The position numbers and the translations under genes are program-made. This document shows, in pieces, positions 21,581 through 32,023 of a stretch of DNA of 64,000 nucleotides. The notes below the pieces were generated by a model. That model had not been told where the DNA came from, made no database searches, and saw nothing but the letters and a program-made list of their open reading frames with translations. Every line of letters begins with the position of its first letter. Position 1 is the first letter of the stretch. Source of the DNA: Hyphomicrobium sp. (lineage in GTDB: Bacteria > Pseudomonadota > Alphaproteobacteria > Rhizobiales > Hyphomicrobiaceae); NCBI GenBank assembly GCA_019751875.1, contig JAIEMV010000015.1, forward strand, positions 62,001-126,000. Direction: 5' to 3'.

Positions 21581-22990
21581 ATGAAGACGGTCAACGACGT
21601 CCTGAAGCTCATCAAGGACAAGGACGTGAAGTTCGTGGACCTCCGGTTCTCGGACACCAAGGGCAAGATGCAGCACGTCACCGCCGACGTCTCCTGCGTG
21701 GATGAAGCGATGTTCAGCGACGGCTACGCCTTCGATGGCTCCTCGATCGCCGGCTGGAAAGGCATCGAAGCCTCCGACATGCTCTTGATGCCGGACGCAG
21801 CGTCGGCACACATCGACCCCTTCTTCGCCCAGTCGACCCTCGCCGTTTTCTGTGACGTGCTCGAACCTTCGACCGGACAGCCGTATGAGCGTGACCCCCG
21901 CTCGATCGCCAAGAAGGCCGAGGCCTTCATGCTCTCGCAGGGTATTGGCGACGCCGTTTATTTCGGCCCCGAAGCTGAGTTCTTCATCTTCGACGATGTG
22001 AAGTTTTCAACCGACATGTACAAGGTCGGATTCCAGGTCGACAGCTCGGAGCTGCCGTCAAACTCCGACACCTCGTATGAAATGGGCAACCTTGCCCACC
22101 GTCCGCGCGTCAAGGGTGGCTACTTCCCGGTCCCACCGATCGACAGCTGTCAGGATATGCGCTCGGAGATGCTTTCGGTGCTTACCGAAATGGGCGTTAC
22201 GGTGGAAAAACATCACCATGAAGTCGCCTCCGCCCAGCACGAACTTGGCGTGAAGTTCGGGCCGATGATCCAGATGGCCGACCACATGCAGATCTACAAA
22301 TATGTGGTGCATCAGGTTGCACAGGCGTACGGCAAGACCGCGACGTTCATGCCGAAGCCGATCTTCGGCGACAACGGCTCTGGGATGCACGTTCACCAGT
22401 CGATCTGGAAGGGCGGCCAGCCGATGTTCGCCGGCAACAAGTACGCCGACCTGTCAGATACCTGCCTCTACTACATCGGCGGCATTCTCAAGCACGCCAA
22501 AGCCATCAATGCTTTCACGAACCCGCTGACGAACTCCTACAAGCGCCTCGTGCCCGGGTACGAAGCTCCTGTGCTGCTCGCCTACTCGGCGCGCAACCGC
22601 TCGGCGTCCTGCCGCATTCCGCATGTGTCGTCACCGAAGGCGAAGCGCATCGAAATCCGCTTTCCTGATCCGGGTGCCAATCCCTACCTTGCCTTCACGG
22701 CAATGTTGATGGCCGGTCTCGACGGAATCCTGAACAAGATCAATCCCGGCGATCCGATGGACAAGAACCTCTACGACCTGCCGCCCGCGGAACTCGCCAA
22801 GATCCCAACGGTGGCCGGATCGCTGCGCGAGGCACTCGACGCTCTCGACAAGGATCGCGCTTTCTTGAAGGCCGGTGGCGTCATGAACGACGACATGATC
22901 GATGCCTACATTGAACTGCGCATGGCAGAAAACATGCGCTACGAGATGACACCGCATCCGGTCGAGTACGACATGTACTATTCCGTTTAA
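21581..22990 (+). CDS. glnA: type I glutamine synthetase
   Basis: 469 aa; [76 protein letters not shown], adenylylation region YDLPPAE. Confidence 0.97.
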   Translation: MKTVNDVLKLIKDKDVKFVDLRFSDTKGKMQHVTADVSCVDEAMFSDGYAFDGSSIAGWKGIEASDMLLMPDAASAHIDPFFAQSTLAVFCDVLEPSTGQPYERDPRSIAKKAEAFMLSQGIGDAVYFGPEAEFFIFDDVKFSTDMYKVGFQVDSSELPSNSDTSYEMGNLAHRPRVKGGYFPVPPIDSCQDMRSEMLSVLTEMGVTVEKHHHEVASAQHELGVKFGPMIQMADHMQIYKYVVHQVAQAYGKTATFMPKPIFGDNGSGMHVHQSIWKGGQPMFAGNKYADLSDTCLYYIGGILKHAKAINAFTNPLTNSYKRLVPGYEAPVLLAYSARNRSASCRIPHVSSPKAKRIEIRFPDPGANPYLAFTAMLMAGLDGILNKINPGDPMDKNLYDLPPAELAKIPTVAGSLREALDALDKDRAFLKAGGVMNDDMIDAYIELRMAENMRYEMTPHPVEYDMYYSV

Positions 22991-23022
22991 GTGCGACTTG
23001 AACTCCGGGGGGAGTGACGGGG

Positions 23023-23046
23023 GGGCGGCTTTCGGGCCGCCCTTTC
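23023..23046 (+). terminator. intrinsic terminator of glnA
   Basis: GGGCGGC-TTTCGG-GCCGCCC followed by TTTCGTTT. Confidence 0.75.
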
Positions 23047-23119
23047 GTTTGGCAGCTGGCTCAGTGAATGGCAGCGTTACCAGCTGTCGCGCAATGATGA
23101 GCCGCAGACCGGTTTATGA

Positions 23120-23413
23120 TCAGTAGAAAATCAACACGCCCAACAGCACGAACGCGAGTGCGGCACGATAAAAATTGCGCTCGTTCGCCCAGAGCCAGTT
23201 GAGAAATTTCCGGGGCATCTCGGCCCAGCTGAGGCGCGCGAGCCACGACAGCATCAAGCCGACGACAAGACCGATCGAAAGAGATCGGTAGTCGAGCAGA
23301 GGTGCGCCATCACTCACGGGAGCGCGCATCAACCCTGCGCCGATCATCGCGACCGCACTAGCTGCAATCAAACCGACGGCCATCAGTGATACGAAACTGA
23401 GTACGGGCTTCAT
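23120..23413 (-). CDS. small integral membrane protein, unknown function
   Basis: 97 aa with three hydrophobic segments; good Met start. Confidence 0.6.
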   Translation of the reverse strand: MKPVLSFVSLMAVGLIAASAVAMIGAGLMRAPVSDGAPLLDYRSLSIGLVVGLMLSWLARLSWAEMPRKFLNWLWANERNFYRAALAFVLLGVLIFY

Positions 23414-24103
23414 CGTGACGGTCTTTCTCCTTTGCGTCGGCGAAGCTTAGCTTTTTCGATTTAACAATTCGTCAACCATGACCGACGGCGGTGCGAGATC
23501 AGTTCAGTGGCCACATTCGTTTGTGAATTGACAGCCGTCAGAAGGGGGCGCAGACTTTGGTCGATCTCGAAGGGAGGTCTAAGAAAATGTCTCCACCGGG
23601 TAGTCTCTCGCCGCTGTAGACGCGGCCCTGACGCAGCACTTCCGACGCGATACGCGGCGTGCCAACACGCGGCAGAAGTTGTTGGAGACGTGCAAGAAAC
23701 GTGACCAAAGCGGCAGCGCAGATGCGCTATGCGCGACTGGTCACAAGGTTTCTGTGATGCGTTGGTCAAGCGCCGTCTCGAAGCGGCAGAAACAGACAAT
23801 TTGAACTGACGTAACAGAGTGCCATCGTTGCTCGTGCCGATGTTCGGTGCGTGTGCCCGATGACGGAGATTTCGGTCGGGAGACGAGCGTAACCGCGGTA
23901 CGCTCACACAAGTCCGACTGGAACGTCAGCATGGCGGCGGGACGCAACTCTGTTGATCTAAGGTGATTGGGTCGGGAGAATAGGCGGCACATCAAGGAAC
24001 GGCAACACGGATCCGGGTCCGCGCCCAGCGCATCGACCCACGACGGACCGGACAGCCGTCAATCTGAACCGCAAACATCCTCTCCGAACGAGCCCAGCGC
24101 TCT

Positions 24104-24137
24104 GAGCCCGGGAAAGGCAGTTGCCTTTGCCGGGCTC
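24104..24137 (+). terminator. very strong hairpin, terminator-like, in an otherwise uncoded interval
   Basis: GAGCCCGGGAAAGGCA-GT-TGCCTTTGCCGGGCTC, 16-bp stem with one mismatch, followed by TTGCTTTG. Confidence 0.55.
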
Positions 24138-24211
24138 TTGCTTTGCGGATGCCGTTCCGGCGCACAGCCCTCCCAATAGCGCCATGTTCCAATGCCAGCT
24201 CTACTCGATGA

Positions 24212-25021
24212 ATGACCAACCAGGGTGCCGATGGCGTGCTGTCCTTTCGACCTTTCATGACTCTCTTTCTACTCAGCATCATTTCGAGCGGCGCACCGGT
24301 GGCGGCCGAGCCTCGCTATAGCTGGAAACGCGGGTCCGCTGGCGAAGCACTCGAACAGCGTTATCCGCCTCCTCCGGGCTTCGCGCGCGTGCCGGTGGAG
24401 CCTTTGTCGTTCGCCGAATGGCTGCGGGGATTGCCGATGAAGTCTGACGGCACGGCCGTTCTCCTTCACACGGGGGCGCAGAAAGGGCGGCAGGATGTGC
24501 ATGCGGGCGTCGTGGACATCGACGTGGGGCAGCGCGATCTGCAGCAATGCGCCGACGCGATCATGCGGCTGCGTGCAGAGTGGCTCTATTCACTGGGCCG
24601 CAAGTCCGACATCGCGTTCAACGACACGCAAGGCAAGCGGCTGCGATTCTCTTCGCGCTCGAAGCAGGATTATCCCGGCTTTCGAAAGTACATGGATTTT
24701 GTCTTTGCCTACGCCGGGACTTATTCACTCGAGCGGGAGCTTGTTGCCGCCGATGTGGATGACATCCGCGCGGGGGACGTGTTCATCAAAGGCGGATTTC
24801 CAGGACACGCCGTGCTCGTGACCGACGTCGTGGCCAATCCGGCCACGGGGGAGAAGCGCTTTCTGCTGATGCAGAGCTACATGCCGGCGCAGGACATCCA
24901 CGTATTGAAGAACCTGGCATCAGTGGACGGGTCGCCTTGGTATTCGACGACCTTCGGCGCGATGCTCGTCACACCAGAATGGCAATTCTCGCGATCGCAG
25001 CTCAGACGCTGGAAGTCTTGA
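24212..25021 (+). CDS. DUF4846-like secreted protein
   Basis: 269 aa; EQRYPPPPGFARVPVEPLSFAEWLRGLPM and GDVFIKGGFPGHAVLVTDV resemble DUF4846; start could be ATG 24212 or 24257. Confidence 0.65.
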   Translation: MTNQGADGVLSFRPFMTLFLLSIISSGAPVAAEPRYSWKRGSAGEALEQRYPPPPGFARVPVEPLSFAEWLRGLPMKSDGTAVLLHTGAQKGRQDVHAGVVDIDVGQRDLQQCADAIMRLRAEWLYSLGRKSDIAFNDTQGKRLRFSSRSKQDYPGFRKYMDFVFAYAGTYSLERELVAADVDDIRAGDVFIKGGFPGHAVLVTDVVANPATGEKRFLLMQSYMPAQDIHVLKNLASVDGSPWYSTTFGAMLVTPEWQFSRSQLRRWKS

Positions 25022-25871
25022 GGCGCTTGACCGCCAACAGCGGCGACCCTGACTTGGCGATGCGACCGGCCGCTTCGGGAAGCGTTTCGGCAACGGTCGC
25101 CATGTGGTGCGCATTGGCGTGCAGCAGCATGATGCCATCGGTCATGATGCCGACGTGGCCCTTCCAAAACACGAGATCCCCGCGTTCGAGGCCTTCGTAA
25201 TCGGCTGGTACCTCGATGGCTTGGCCCAATTCGGCGAACTGCATGTCGCTGTCTCGCGGCGCCACGATGCCGGCCGCCTGGAGCGACAGTTGCACCAAGC
25301 CCGAGCAATCGATGCCGATGCGCGTCTTGCCGCCCCATAGATAGGGGGTATCGATGAGCCGCTCGGCGACTTCGACGAAGTCTCGCGCACCTTTATTCAA
25401 CCCGGCGATGTGGCGGTTGAAGACCCAGGCGCCGATGTGCGTCTTGCTGAAGCGTTCACCCTCCTCGACGATGCTCAGCTCGGAATTGAGGCTGAGATGC
25501 ATGATCGGCGGGCCCTTCATGTCCGGTTCGGGGTAGAGAAACGTCCCGATGGCTTTCACGCGGTGGGTCGGCTCGACGATCGCGTCGGACAGCGCCGTGG
25601 CGGGGATGTAGCCGACATAACCGTCGCGTTCGAGCTGTACCCAGGCCCAGCCGTCCTGCTCGTCGAAGATGCTGACTCGCTCGCCGTAGAGGGCTTCCGT
25701 GTCGAGGCCATCTGACGGTACGGGGCGGCGGCGCACAGGTGCGGCGGGGCGGATGATCTGAGCTGGCTGGCCTGCGATGTAGCGCAAGGCTTCGTAGCGC
25801 CCAATGAGGCGCTCGTCGGCAAGATCAGGGCGAATGGCGTTGCGGCGGGTGTCTAGAAGTTCGCCCGTCAT
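25002..25871 (-). CDS. NlpC/P60 family peptidase with SH3-like N-terminal region
   Basis: 289 aa; LIDTPYLWGGKTRIGIDCSGLVQLSLQAAGI, GDLVFWKGHVGIMTDGIMLLHANAH (C40 catalytic Cys/His). Confidence 0.88.
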   Translation of the reverse strand: MTGELLDTRRNAIRPDLADERLIGRYEALRYIAGQPAQIIRPAAPVRRRPVPSDGLDTEALYGERVSIFDEQDGWAWVQLERDGYVGYIPATALSDAIVEPTHRVKAIGTFLYPEPDMKGPPIMHLSLNSELSIVEEGERFSKTHIGAWVFNRHIAGLNKGARDFVEVAERLIDTPYLWGGKTRIGIDCSGLVQLSLQAAGIVAPRDSDMQFAELGQAIEVPADYEGLERGDLVFWKGHVGIMTDGIMLLHANAHHMATVAETLPEAAGRIAKSGSPLLAVKRLKTSSV

Positions 25872-27328
25872 GCGCCGGCCTCGCTTTCGCGGCGAAGCAC
25901 TTCGAGCACGGTGCGTGCGGTCTGCACTTCGCCGCCGCGCGGGCCGAGGGGACGCCCGGCTGGACGCCAGCCGTAGAGATCGAAATGTGCAAAGCGCGCA
26001 GCGCTTTTCACGAAGCGCTTGAGGAATAGCGCCGCCGTTATGGATCCGGCAAATGGGCTCTCCCAGACATTATTCATGTCCGCAACATCGCTATCGAGGT
26101 TGCGATCGTAACCGGGCCAGAGCGGCAGACGCCAGACGGGATCACCGATCGCTTCGCCGGTCTCCTGGAGGCGTGCGGCGAGACCGTTGTCGTTGGTAAA
26201 GAGCGCCGGCAAATCGGGGCCAAGTGCGGTGCGGGCCGCGCCCGTGAGTGTTGCGAAGACAAAGATGCTATCGGGCGCGCCTTCGTCTGCGAGCGCCAAA
26301 GCGTCGGCCAGGACGAGGCGACCCTCCGCGTCCGTGTTGCCGATTTCGACGGTAACGCCGGAGCGGCTCTTCAGAACGTCGCCGGGGCGGAAGGCGTCGC
26401 CTGCAATCGCGTTCTCGGCGGAAGCGATCAGCAGCTTCAGGCGAACATCGATCCCCTGCCCCATGATCATGTGGGCGATGGAGAGGGCGACTGCGGCGCC
26501 ACCCATATCCTTCTTCATGATCAGCATGGCGGAGGCGGGCTTGATGTCGAGCCCGCCCGTATCGAACGTGATGCCCTTGCCGACGAGCGTGATCTTGGGC
26601 GCATCGGGGCGGCCCCCGGGCTTGTGCCAATCGAGTTCGATCAGGCGCGGGGGACGAGGGCTCGCGCGGCCGACGGCGTGGATCATGGGAAAGTTCTGCA
26701 ACAGAAGATCGTCGCCGACAACGGAGCGGACCGTGGCGCCATGGCGTGCAGCAACGGATCGCACGGCGGTTTCAATCTCGGCGGGGCCCAGGTCGCTCGC
26801 GGGCGTATTGATGAGGTCGCGACCGAGCCACACGGCTTCGACCGTGTTGTCCAAGCGTGCGCGATTGACCTCTGGCGGCAAAACGAGCCGGGCCGCTTTT
26901 GCATCGCCATTTTTCGGGTTGGGTTTGTAGCGTCGGTAGCGATAGGCCCCCAAGGCCCACGACATGGCGGCGAGTTCCGGCTGAGCAAATCCTCGACCGA
27001 GGCGATAGGCTCCAGCCGGGAGGGACCCAGCCACGTGTCCGAGAAGAAGATCGGAGGGGCCACAGGGTTCGCCCGAGGGGGCACTGCCGGCGCCAAGCAG
27101 AACGGCAGCAATGTCGCCAGTGGCCGAGGGCAACAGAACATGGGCCTTGGCCCCGCCCTTAAACCCGGTGGTCTCGGCCCAGCGACGGGTTGCGGCGTCG
27201 GGGAGGATTTCGTCCAGACGGCCGGCAGGCACGAGATGGATCGGGATCGCGGCCTCGTCGGATTGAGCAAAGAGCTCAAGCGCGTCGGGTCGGGCGACCG
27301 GGTTGGGGGGGGAGTCTGGCGTCGTCAT
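25868..27328 (-). CDS. M17 leucyl aminopeptidase family protein
   Basis: 486 aa; LVGKGITFDTGGLDIKPASAMLIMKKDMGGAA, NTDAEGRLVLADAL; ATGA overlap with the downstream NlpC/P60 gene. Confidence 0.9.
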   Translation of the reverse strand: MTTPDSPPNPVARPDALELFAQSDEAAIPIHLVPAGRLDEILPDAATRRWAETTGFKGGAKAHVLLPSATGDIAAVLLGAGSAPSGEPCGPSDLLLGHVAGSLPAGAYRLGRGFAQPELAAMSWALGAYRYRRYKPNPKNGDAKAARLVLPPEVNRARLDNTVEAVWLGRDLINTPASDLGPAEIETAVRSVAARHGATVRSVVGDDLLLQNFPMIHAVGRASPRPPRLIELDWHKPGGRPDAPKITLVGKGITFDTGGLDIKPASAMLIMKKDMGGAAVALSIAHMIMGQGIDVRLKLLIASAENAIAGDAFRPGDVLKSRSGVTVEIGNTDAEGRLVLADALALADEGAPDSIFVFATLTGAARTALGPDLPALFTNDNGLAARLQETGEAIGDPVWRLPLWPGYDRNLDSDVADMNNVWESPFAGSITAALFLKRFVKSAARFAHFDLYGWRPAGRPLGPRGGEVQTARTVLEVLRRESEAGA

Positions 27329-27486
27329 GCGTGAAGATCTCGCTCGTATGCGGGTCGTGGGTGAAGCCGATGATGCCTGCTGCGGGGCCGCGACGAGATA
27401 CGGTGATCACGCCTCTCTTGTGCAGCACTGCCAGCCGCCTTAGGAGCATGGCTGGACCTAGCACATTCGCTCAGGAAGGCGAAAGC

Positions 27487-28143
27487 ATGCCCGAACCTCA
27501 ACTCTCACTCGTCATCGGCAACAAGGTGTGGTCGAGCTGGAGCCTGCGGCCCTGGCTCGTGCTTAAGCGGTTTTACATTCCGTTCAACGAGATCGGGATT
27601 CAGTTGCGGACGGCCGAAACCAAGTCCAGCATTCTGGCGCATTCGCCCGCGGGCAAAGTTCCGGTACTGCGCGACGGCTCCCTCCTGATCTGGGACAGCC
27701 TGGCAATAATCGAATACATCGCCGACCTTTACCCCGATCGTCCCATCTGGCCACGAGATCGCGTCACCCGTGGTCTGGCGCGGGCCGTTTCAGCCGAAAT
27801 GCACGCGGGTTTTCAGCAATTGCGGGAGGTCTGCCCCATGGACCTGTTCGCATCGAAGCCCATGGAAAGCTTTCCAGAAGGCGTAGAGCACAACATTCGC
27901 CGCATCGTGCAAAGCTTCCGCGATTGCCGCTCGAAATATGGCACCAGTGGCGCCTTTCTCTTCGGCGACTTCAGTGCGGCAGACGCCATGTATGCGCCGG
28001 TATGTTCGCGGTTCCGCACCTATGTGCCCGATCTTGCGCGCTTCGGGGACGACGGCACGACGGCCGCCTACATCGAAACCATCTTCGCCATGCCTGAGAT
28101 GAAAGAATGGGCGGCAGGTGCGCGCGCTGAGGGCGCCACCTGA
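27487..28143 (+). CDS. glutathione S-transferase family protein
   Basis: MPEPQLSLVIGNKVWSSWSLRPWLVLKRF...SPAGKVPVLRDGSLLIWDSLAIIEYIADLYP; GST N-domain signature. Confidence 0.88.
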   Translation: MPEPQLSLVIGNKVWSSWSLRPWLVLKRFYIPFNEIGIQLRTAETKSSILAHSPAGKVPVLRDGSLLIWDSLAIIEYIADLYPDRPIWPRDRVTRGLARAVSAEMHAGFQQLREVCPMDLFASKPMESFPEGVEHNIRRIVQSFRDCRSKYGTSGAFLFGDFSAADAMYAPVCSRFRTYVPDLARFGDDGTTAAYIETIFAMPEMKEWAAGARAEGAT

Positions 28144-28280
28144 ACCACGCCACTTGAGTTGCATCCGCTCCAGTCGGCGATACTTAAACTTTTGTTGAGA
28201 CCTGTCCCGGAAACTGACGCCCAAACCAATGGGGCGTGCGAGTGATTCGCTCGCCGCGTGCATGTGCGGGAGCAGTGACG

Positions 28281-29222
28281 ATGTCGGGTGAGCCGGAAAC
28301 CAGGGTGCGCAATCGTCATGCGGCGATCATCGGGCGAGCGGCCGTTTTGGCTCTCGCCACTCTCACGGGTGCGTGCTCCAGTCTGTCTGAGGATACGGGT
28401 CTCAATCTGCTGGCTTCATCGAAGCCGCCCGCAGACACGCGTCCGCCGAACGAGGGTGGTCAGCCGCAAACGGAACTAGGCAAGGCGACGGAGTACTGGG
28501 GCAAGGAGTTCGCCAAAAATCCGGGGAACTCGGAAGCTGCGGTCGCCTATGCAAAGAACCTCAAGGCGCTCGGCAACAAGTCGGAAGCGTTCAAGGCGCT
28601 GCAGCAGGCTTCACAGGCCAGCCCAGACAGCAAGGAAGTCGCTGGGGAACTCGGACGCCTTGCATTGGAATTCGACAAGGTCTCCCTGGCAGCCCAAATG
28701 CTCGAGTTTGCCGACGACCCGCTGCGGCCGGATTGGCGCGTAGTGTCGGCGCGTGGGGCGGCTCTGGCAAAGCTCGGAAAATACAAGGAAGCGGTGCAGC
28801 ACCTGGAGCGCGCCAATGCGCTCGCTCCCGATCAGATCGCGGTGCAGAACAATCTGGCGCTCGCCTACGCCATGAACGGCGATGCGGCAAAGGCCGAGAC
28901 CATGCTGCGCCAGACCGTGGCGCGCGATGGCGGCAATGTGAAGACGAAGCAGAACCTCGCCCTCGTGCTCGGCCTACAGGGCAAGTATGACGAGGCGACA
29001 CAGATCGGCTCCACGGCGGTTGCAGCAGATGTGGCGCGTGAGAATACGAACCTCGTTCGTCAGATGGTGAAACTTGAACCTAAGGCGACGTCACCATATA
29101 CCGCGCCGCCGGCGATCGCGGCAGCACATCCGTCCGTGGCGCCTGTCGCGTTCAAGCCGGCTGCGATCGAGACGTCGTCATCAGACGATTGGAGCGCCTC
29201 CGTCGTTTCCGCGGCGCCTTGA
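28281..29222 (+). CDS. TPR lipoprotein (TadD-like)
   Basis: Lipobox-like LATLTGACSS; TPR units (YKEAVQHLERANALAPDQIAVQNNLALAYAMNGDAAKAETMLRQTVARDG). Confidence 0.75.
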   Translation: MSGEPETRVRNRHAAIIGRAAVLALATLTGACSSLSEDTGLNLLASSKPPADTRPPNEGGQPQTELGKATEYWGKEFAKNPGNSEAAVAYAKNLKALGNKSEAFKALQQASQASPDSKEVAGELGRLALEFDKVSLAAQMLEFADDPLRPDWRVVSARGAALAKLGKYKEAVQHLERANALAPDQIAVQNNLALAYAMNGDAAKAETMLRQTVARDGGNVKTKQNLALVLGLQGKYDEATQIGSTAVAADVARENTNLVRQMVKLEPKATSPYTAPPAIAAAHPSVAPVAFKPAAIETSSSDDWSASVVSAAP

Positions 29223-29225
29223 GCC

Positions 29226-30371
29226 TCACCGGTTGAAGCGGTTCATGAACCGACGATCGATCCAGTCCTTCCATAGCCAGGCCCAATGGCCGGCCGCTGC
29301 AAACGAACCGCGGCTGGCAATCGCTGACTTTTCGCCGAGCGAGACCAAAGACAAGTACGCCCCCTGCGGGACGAACGGGTCGAGCAGCCGTGTTTCAAGA
29401 TGGCCGCGCAACTGCCGCGCCAAAATCGGACCTTGCCTTACTGCAAACACACCGGACTTCGGGCGTGGATGTTCGATAACCGTTGCACAATCGCCAGCGG
29501 CGAAAATGTCTTCGTCGGTCAAGGTCTGCAGTGTCGGCCGCAGCGCGAGGTAGCCGGCCGCATCGCGGGCAAGTCCCGTATCCGCAAACCATGCGGGAGC
29601 TTTTGCCTTCGTCGAGACGATGGCAGCGTCGCTGGCGATCTGGCGTCCCGAGCGAAGGCGGATATGATGCGGCGCGATTTCGACCGCGGTGTCGTGTTCT
29701 ACGACATCAATTCCCCTTTCCGTCAGCGCCGCGCGAGCGAGTCGCTGCGCCCTCGGTGGATGGCCAGGCAGAATACCGGTTCCGGCAATGAGGGTGTAGG
29801 TGAATGGGTCCTGCCGGCGTTGCTCCCAAGTCTGGGAGGCGGTCAGCCGGTAGCGGGCAGCAAGGATCAATTCCACGCCGGCCGCGCCGCCGCCGATGGC
29901 TACAATACGGCGCGGTCCGTCGCTTGCCGTCGCACGCGCCACCAGCGCCTGCCACTTTGGCGCGAACAGCGAAACCGGCTTGACCAGAAGCGCGTGCGCG
30001 TCGGCACCGGCGATTTCGTCGACGTCGGGCGTGATGCCGACATCGAGGGACAAAACGTCGTATGGCAGCGGTGATCCGTTGGCGAGAAAAACGCGCCGTT
30101 TCTCACGATCGATACCGACCGCGGCACCCTCGATCAAGTGGACACCGGCCGCATCACAAAGCCGCTTCAGGTCGATCAGGCACTCGTCCAGGCGATAGTG
30201 GCCTGCGACGAACCCCGGCAGCATGCCAGAGTAGGGCGCCATCGGCTCTTTGGTGAGAAGCGTGATCTCCAGTCCGGACATCGGCCGGCGGGCGAAAGCT
30301 TCCAGTACGAAGACGTGCGCGTGTCCGCCGCCGACAAGGACCAATTGTTTTCGGGACATGTTTCGCATCAC
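29226..30371 (-). CDS. FAD-dependent pyridine nucleotide-disulfide oxidoreductase (type associated with SelD N-terminal fusions, here standalone)
   Basis: LVLVGGGHAHVFVLEAFARRPMSGLEITLLTKEPMAPYSGMLPGFVAGHY; TDEDIFAAGDCATV. Confidence 0.8.
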   Translation of the reverse strand: MMRNMSRKQLVLVGGGHAHVFVLEAFARRPMSGLEITLLTKEPMAPYSGMLPGFVAGHYRLDECLIDLKRLCDAAGVHLIEGAAVGIDREKRRVFLANGSPLPYDVLSLDVGITPDVDEIAGADAHALLVKPVSLFAPKWQALVARATASDGPRRIVAIGGGAAGVELILAARYRLTASQTWEQRRQDPFTYTLIAGTGILPGHPPRAQRLARAALTERGIDVVEHDTAVEIAPHHIRLRSGRQIASDAAIVSTKAKAPAWFADTGLARDAAGYLALRPTLQTLTDEDIFAAGDCATVIEHPRPKSGVFAVRQGPILARQLRGHLETRLLDPFVPQGAYLSLVSLGEKSAIASRGSFAAAGHWAWLWKDWIDRRFMNRFNR

Positions 30372-31483
30372 TTCGATTGATGGGCGGCTGCGAGCGCGAG
30401 CGGCAGGACTTCGGCGAAGACTTCGAGTTCGTCGTCGAGACCGCAGCTGACGCGAATGCAGCGGTCGAGGCCCGGAGCCATCGGCTTGCGGGCAAAGACG
30501 TCACGTTGGAGAAGGGCGTCGAGCACCGCTTTTGCGAAGGAGCCATCCTGCCCGCAATCGATGGCGACGAAATTGGTGGCAGAGGGCAGCGGTTTCAGCC
30601 CGTTGGTCTCGGCAATCTCGGATAAGCGTCGGCGGGCACGGTCGATGCGTTCGACGGCCGAGGCGAGGTAGGCTTGATCCTGGATCGCGGCCAGCGCACC
30701 GATTTGGCCTGTGCGATTGATGCCGTAGTGGTTGCGGACTTTTTCAAAGTTGGAGATCACGCTGGTTTCGCCGACAGCGTAGCCGATGCGCGCGCCAGCC
30801 AATCCATAGGCCTTGGAGAAAGTGCGCAGGCGCAGCACCTGGGGGTTCGTGATGTCGATGGGCGGGACAGTGCCGGCGGGTGCGGTGTCACAATAGGCTT
30901 CATCGAGAAGGAGAAGCAGTCCGTCCGGCAACCCGTCGATCAGTTGCGCGAGATCGGCGGCAGACCACCACGATCCCATGGGATTATTGGGATTTGACAC
31001 GTAGAGAACACGGGCGCGCTCTCGCGTGGCGGCTGTAAGCAGCGCTTCGAGGTCTTCGCGATCGTCGCGAAACGGAATTTTGACAAGTCGGGCACCTTGA
31101 GCGGCGACGTGGAAATTAAAGGTGGGATATGCCCCATCGGACGTCACAACCGTTGTGCCGGGATCGGCCGCGATTTTGACAGCCAGTCCCAGCAGGCCAT
31201 CAATGCCCTCACCGATGACGACATTGTCCAAGTTGACGCGATGCAAGCGCGCGATGGCTTCCCGGAGGTCATGATTTTCCGGGTCGCAGTATTTCCAGGC
31301 GTCGCGAGCGGCGGCCTCCATGGCTGCGATTGCCCCGGGGGCGGGTCCGAAGGCGCTTTCGTTAGCGCCGAGGCGGGCACGGAACGGGCGGCCGCGGGTG
31401 CGCTCCAACTGCTCCGGTCCGACGAACGGCACGGTGTGCGCCAGCGCCTCCACGACGGACGTGATGACGGGTCTCCGCATCAT
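30368..31483 (-). CDS. class I/II PLP aminotransferase, histidinol-phosphate aminotransferase-like
   Basis: 371 aa; RLGANESAFGPAPGA, YVSNPNNPMGSWWS, LLLLDEAYCD, RTFSKAYGLAGARIGYAVG. Confidence 0.85.
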   Translation of the reverse strand: MMRRPVITSVVEALAHTVPFVGPEQLERTRGRPFRARLGANESAFGPAPGAIAAMEAAARDAWKYCDPENHDLREAIARLHRVNLDNVVIGEGIDGLLGLAVKIAADPGTTVVTSDGAYPTFNFHVAAQGARLVKIPFRDDREDLEALLTAATRERARVLYVSNPNNPMGSWWSAADLAQLIDGLPDGLLLLLDEAYCDTAPAGTVPPIDITNPQVLRLRTFSKAYGLAGARIGYAVGETSVISNFEKVRNHYGINRTGQIGALAAIQDQAYLASAVERIDRARRRLSEIAETNGLKPLPSATNFVAIDCGQDGSFAKAVLDALLQRDVFARKPMAPGLDRCIRVSCGLDDELEVFAEVLPLALAAAHQSK

Positions 31484-31923
31484 CAGATCAGGCCTAGCGC
31501 GGCCAGTTCGCGGCGCATGGCGGGCGGGAGTTCGGATAAATCGCCCTGCGCGCCCTTGCCGAGATCGGGCGGCGCATCAGCGGCGGTGAGGTAGCGCCAC
31601 CCTTGGAAAGGGCGGCGGGGTACAGGACGGACGGGAATGATGTCCGGGTGGAGCAGCAGCAGGCAGCATGTGGAGCCGTCTTCTTTTTTTCCTTCATCGA
31701 AGCCGACCAGACGCTGACGTGCCTGAATGACGCCTTTAATGACCCAATAGAGCGAGCCTCCATCCAGAAGATCGGCGGTGCGCTTCGGCGTTTGAAACGT
31801 GGTGTGAAAAACGGCGGGCTTACCGCCGATCTTGCGCCAGAACTGGCGGTTGGCGGCCTGCCACGACGCGTGATCCTCGATCGATTCGGAGCCGACCGAC
31901 AGCTTGATCATGTGCAACGTCAT
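31483..31923 (-). CDS. DUF1489 family protein
   Basis: 146 aa; MTLHMIKLSVGSESIEDHASWQ...RRPFQGWRYLTAADAPPDL, a conserved alphaproteobacterial family by my recollection. Confidence 0.75.
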   Translation of the reverse strand: MTLHMIKLSVGSESIEDHASWQAANRQFWRKIGGKPAVFHTTFQTPKRTADLLDGGSLYWVIKGVIQARQRLVGFDEGKKEDGSTCCLLLLHPDIIPVRPVPRRPFQGWRYLTAADAPPDLGKGAQGDLSELPPAMRRELAALGLI

Positions 31924-32023
31924 CGCTCTGGCCCTCCTTTTGTCGCCACTACCTAGTACGACGGCGGAGGCCTACCGGCGCGGGACGATCCACAGCTTTC
32001 ATGCCTCGGGCGAACCGCCCCCG

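Noticed and set aside
23461-23907. 148-aa minus ORF in the intergenic gap
   Set aside because: Ser/Arg/Cys-rich with no signal, domain or convincing RBS
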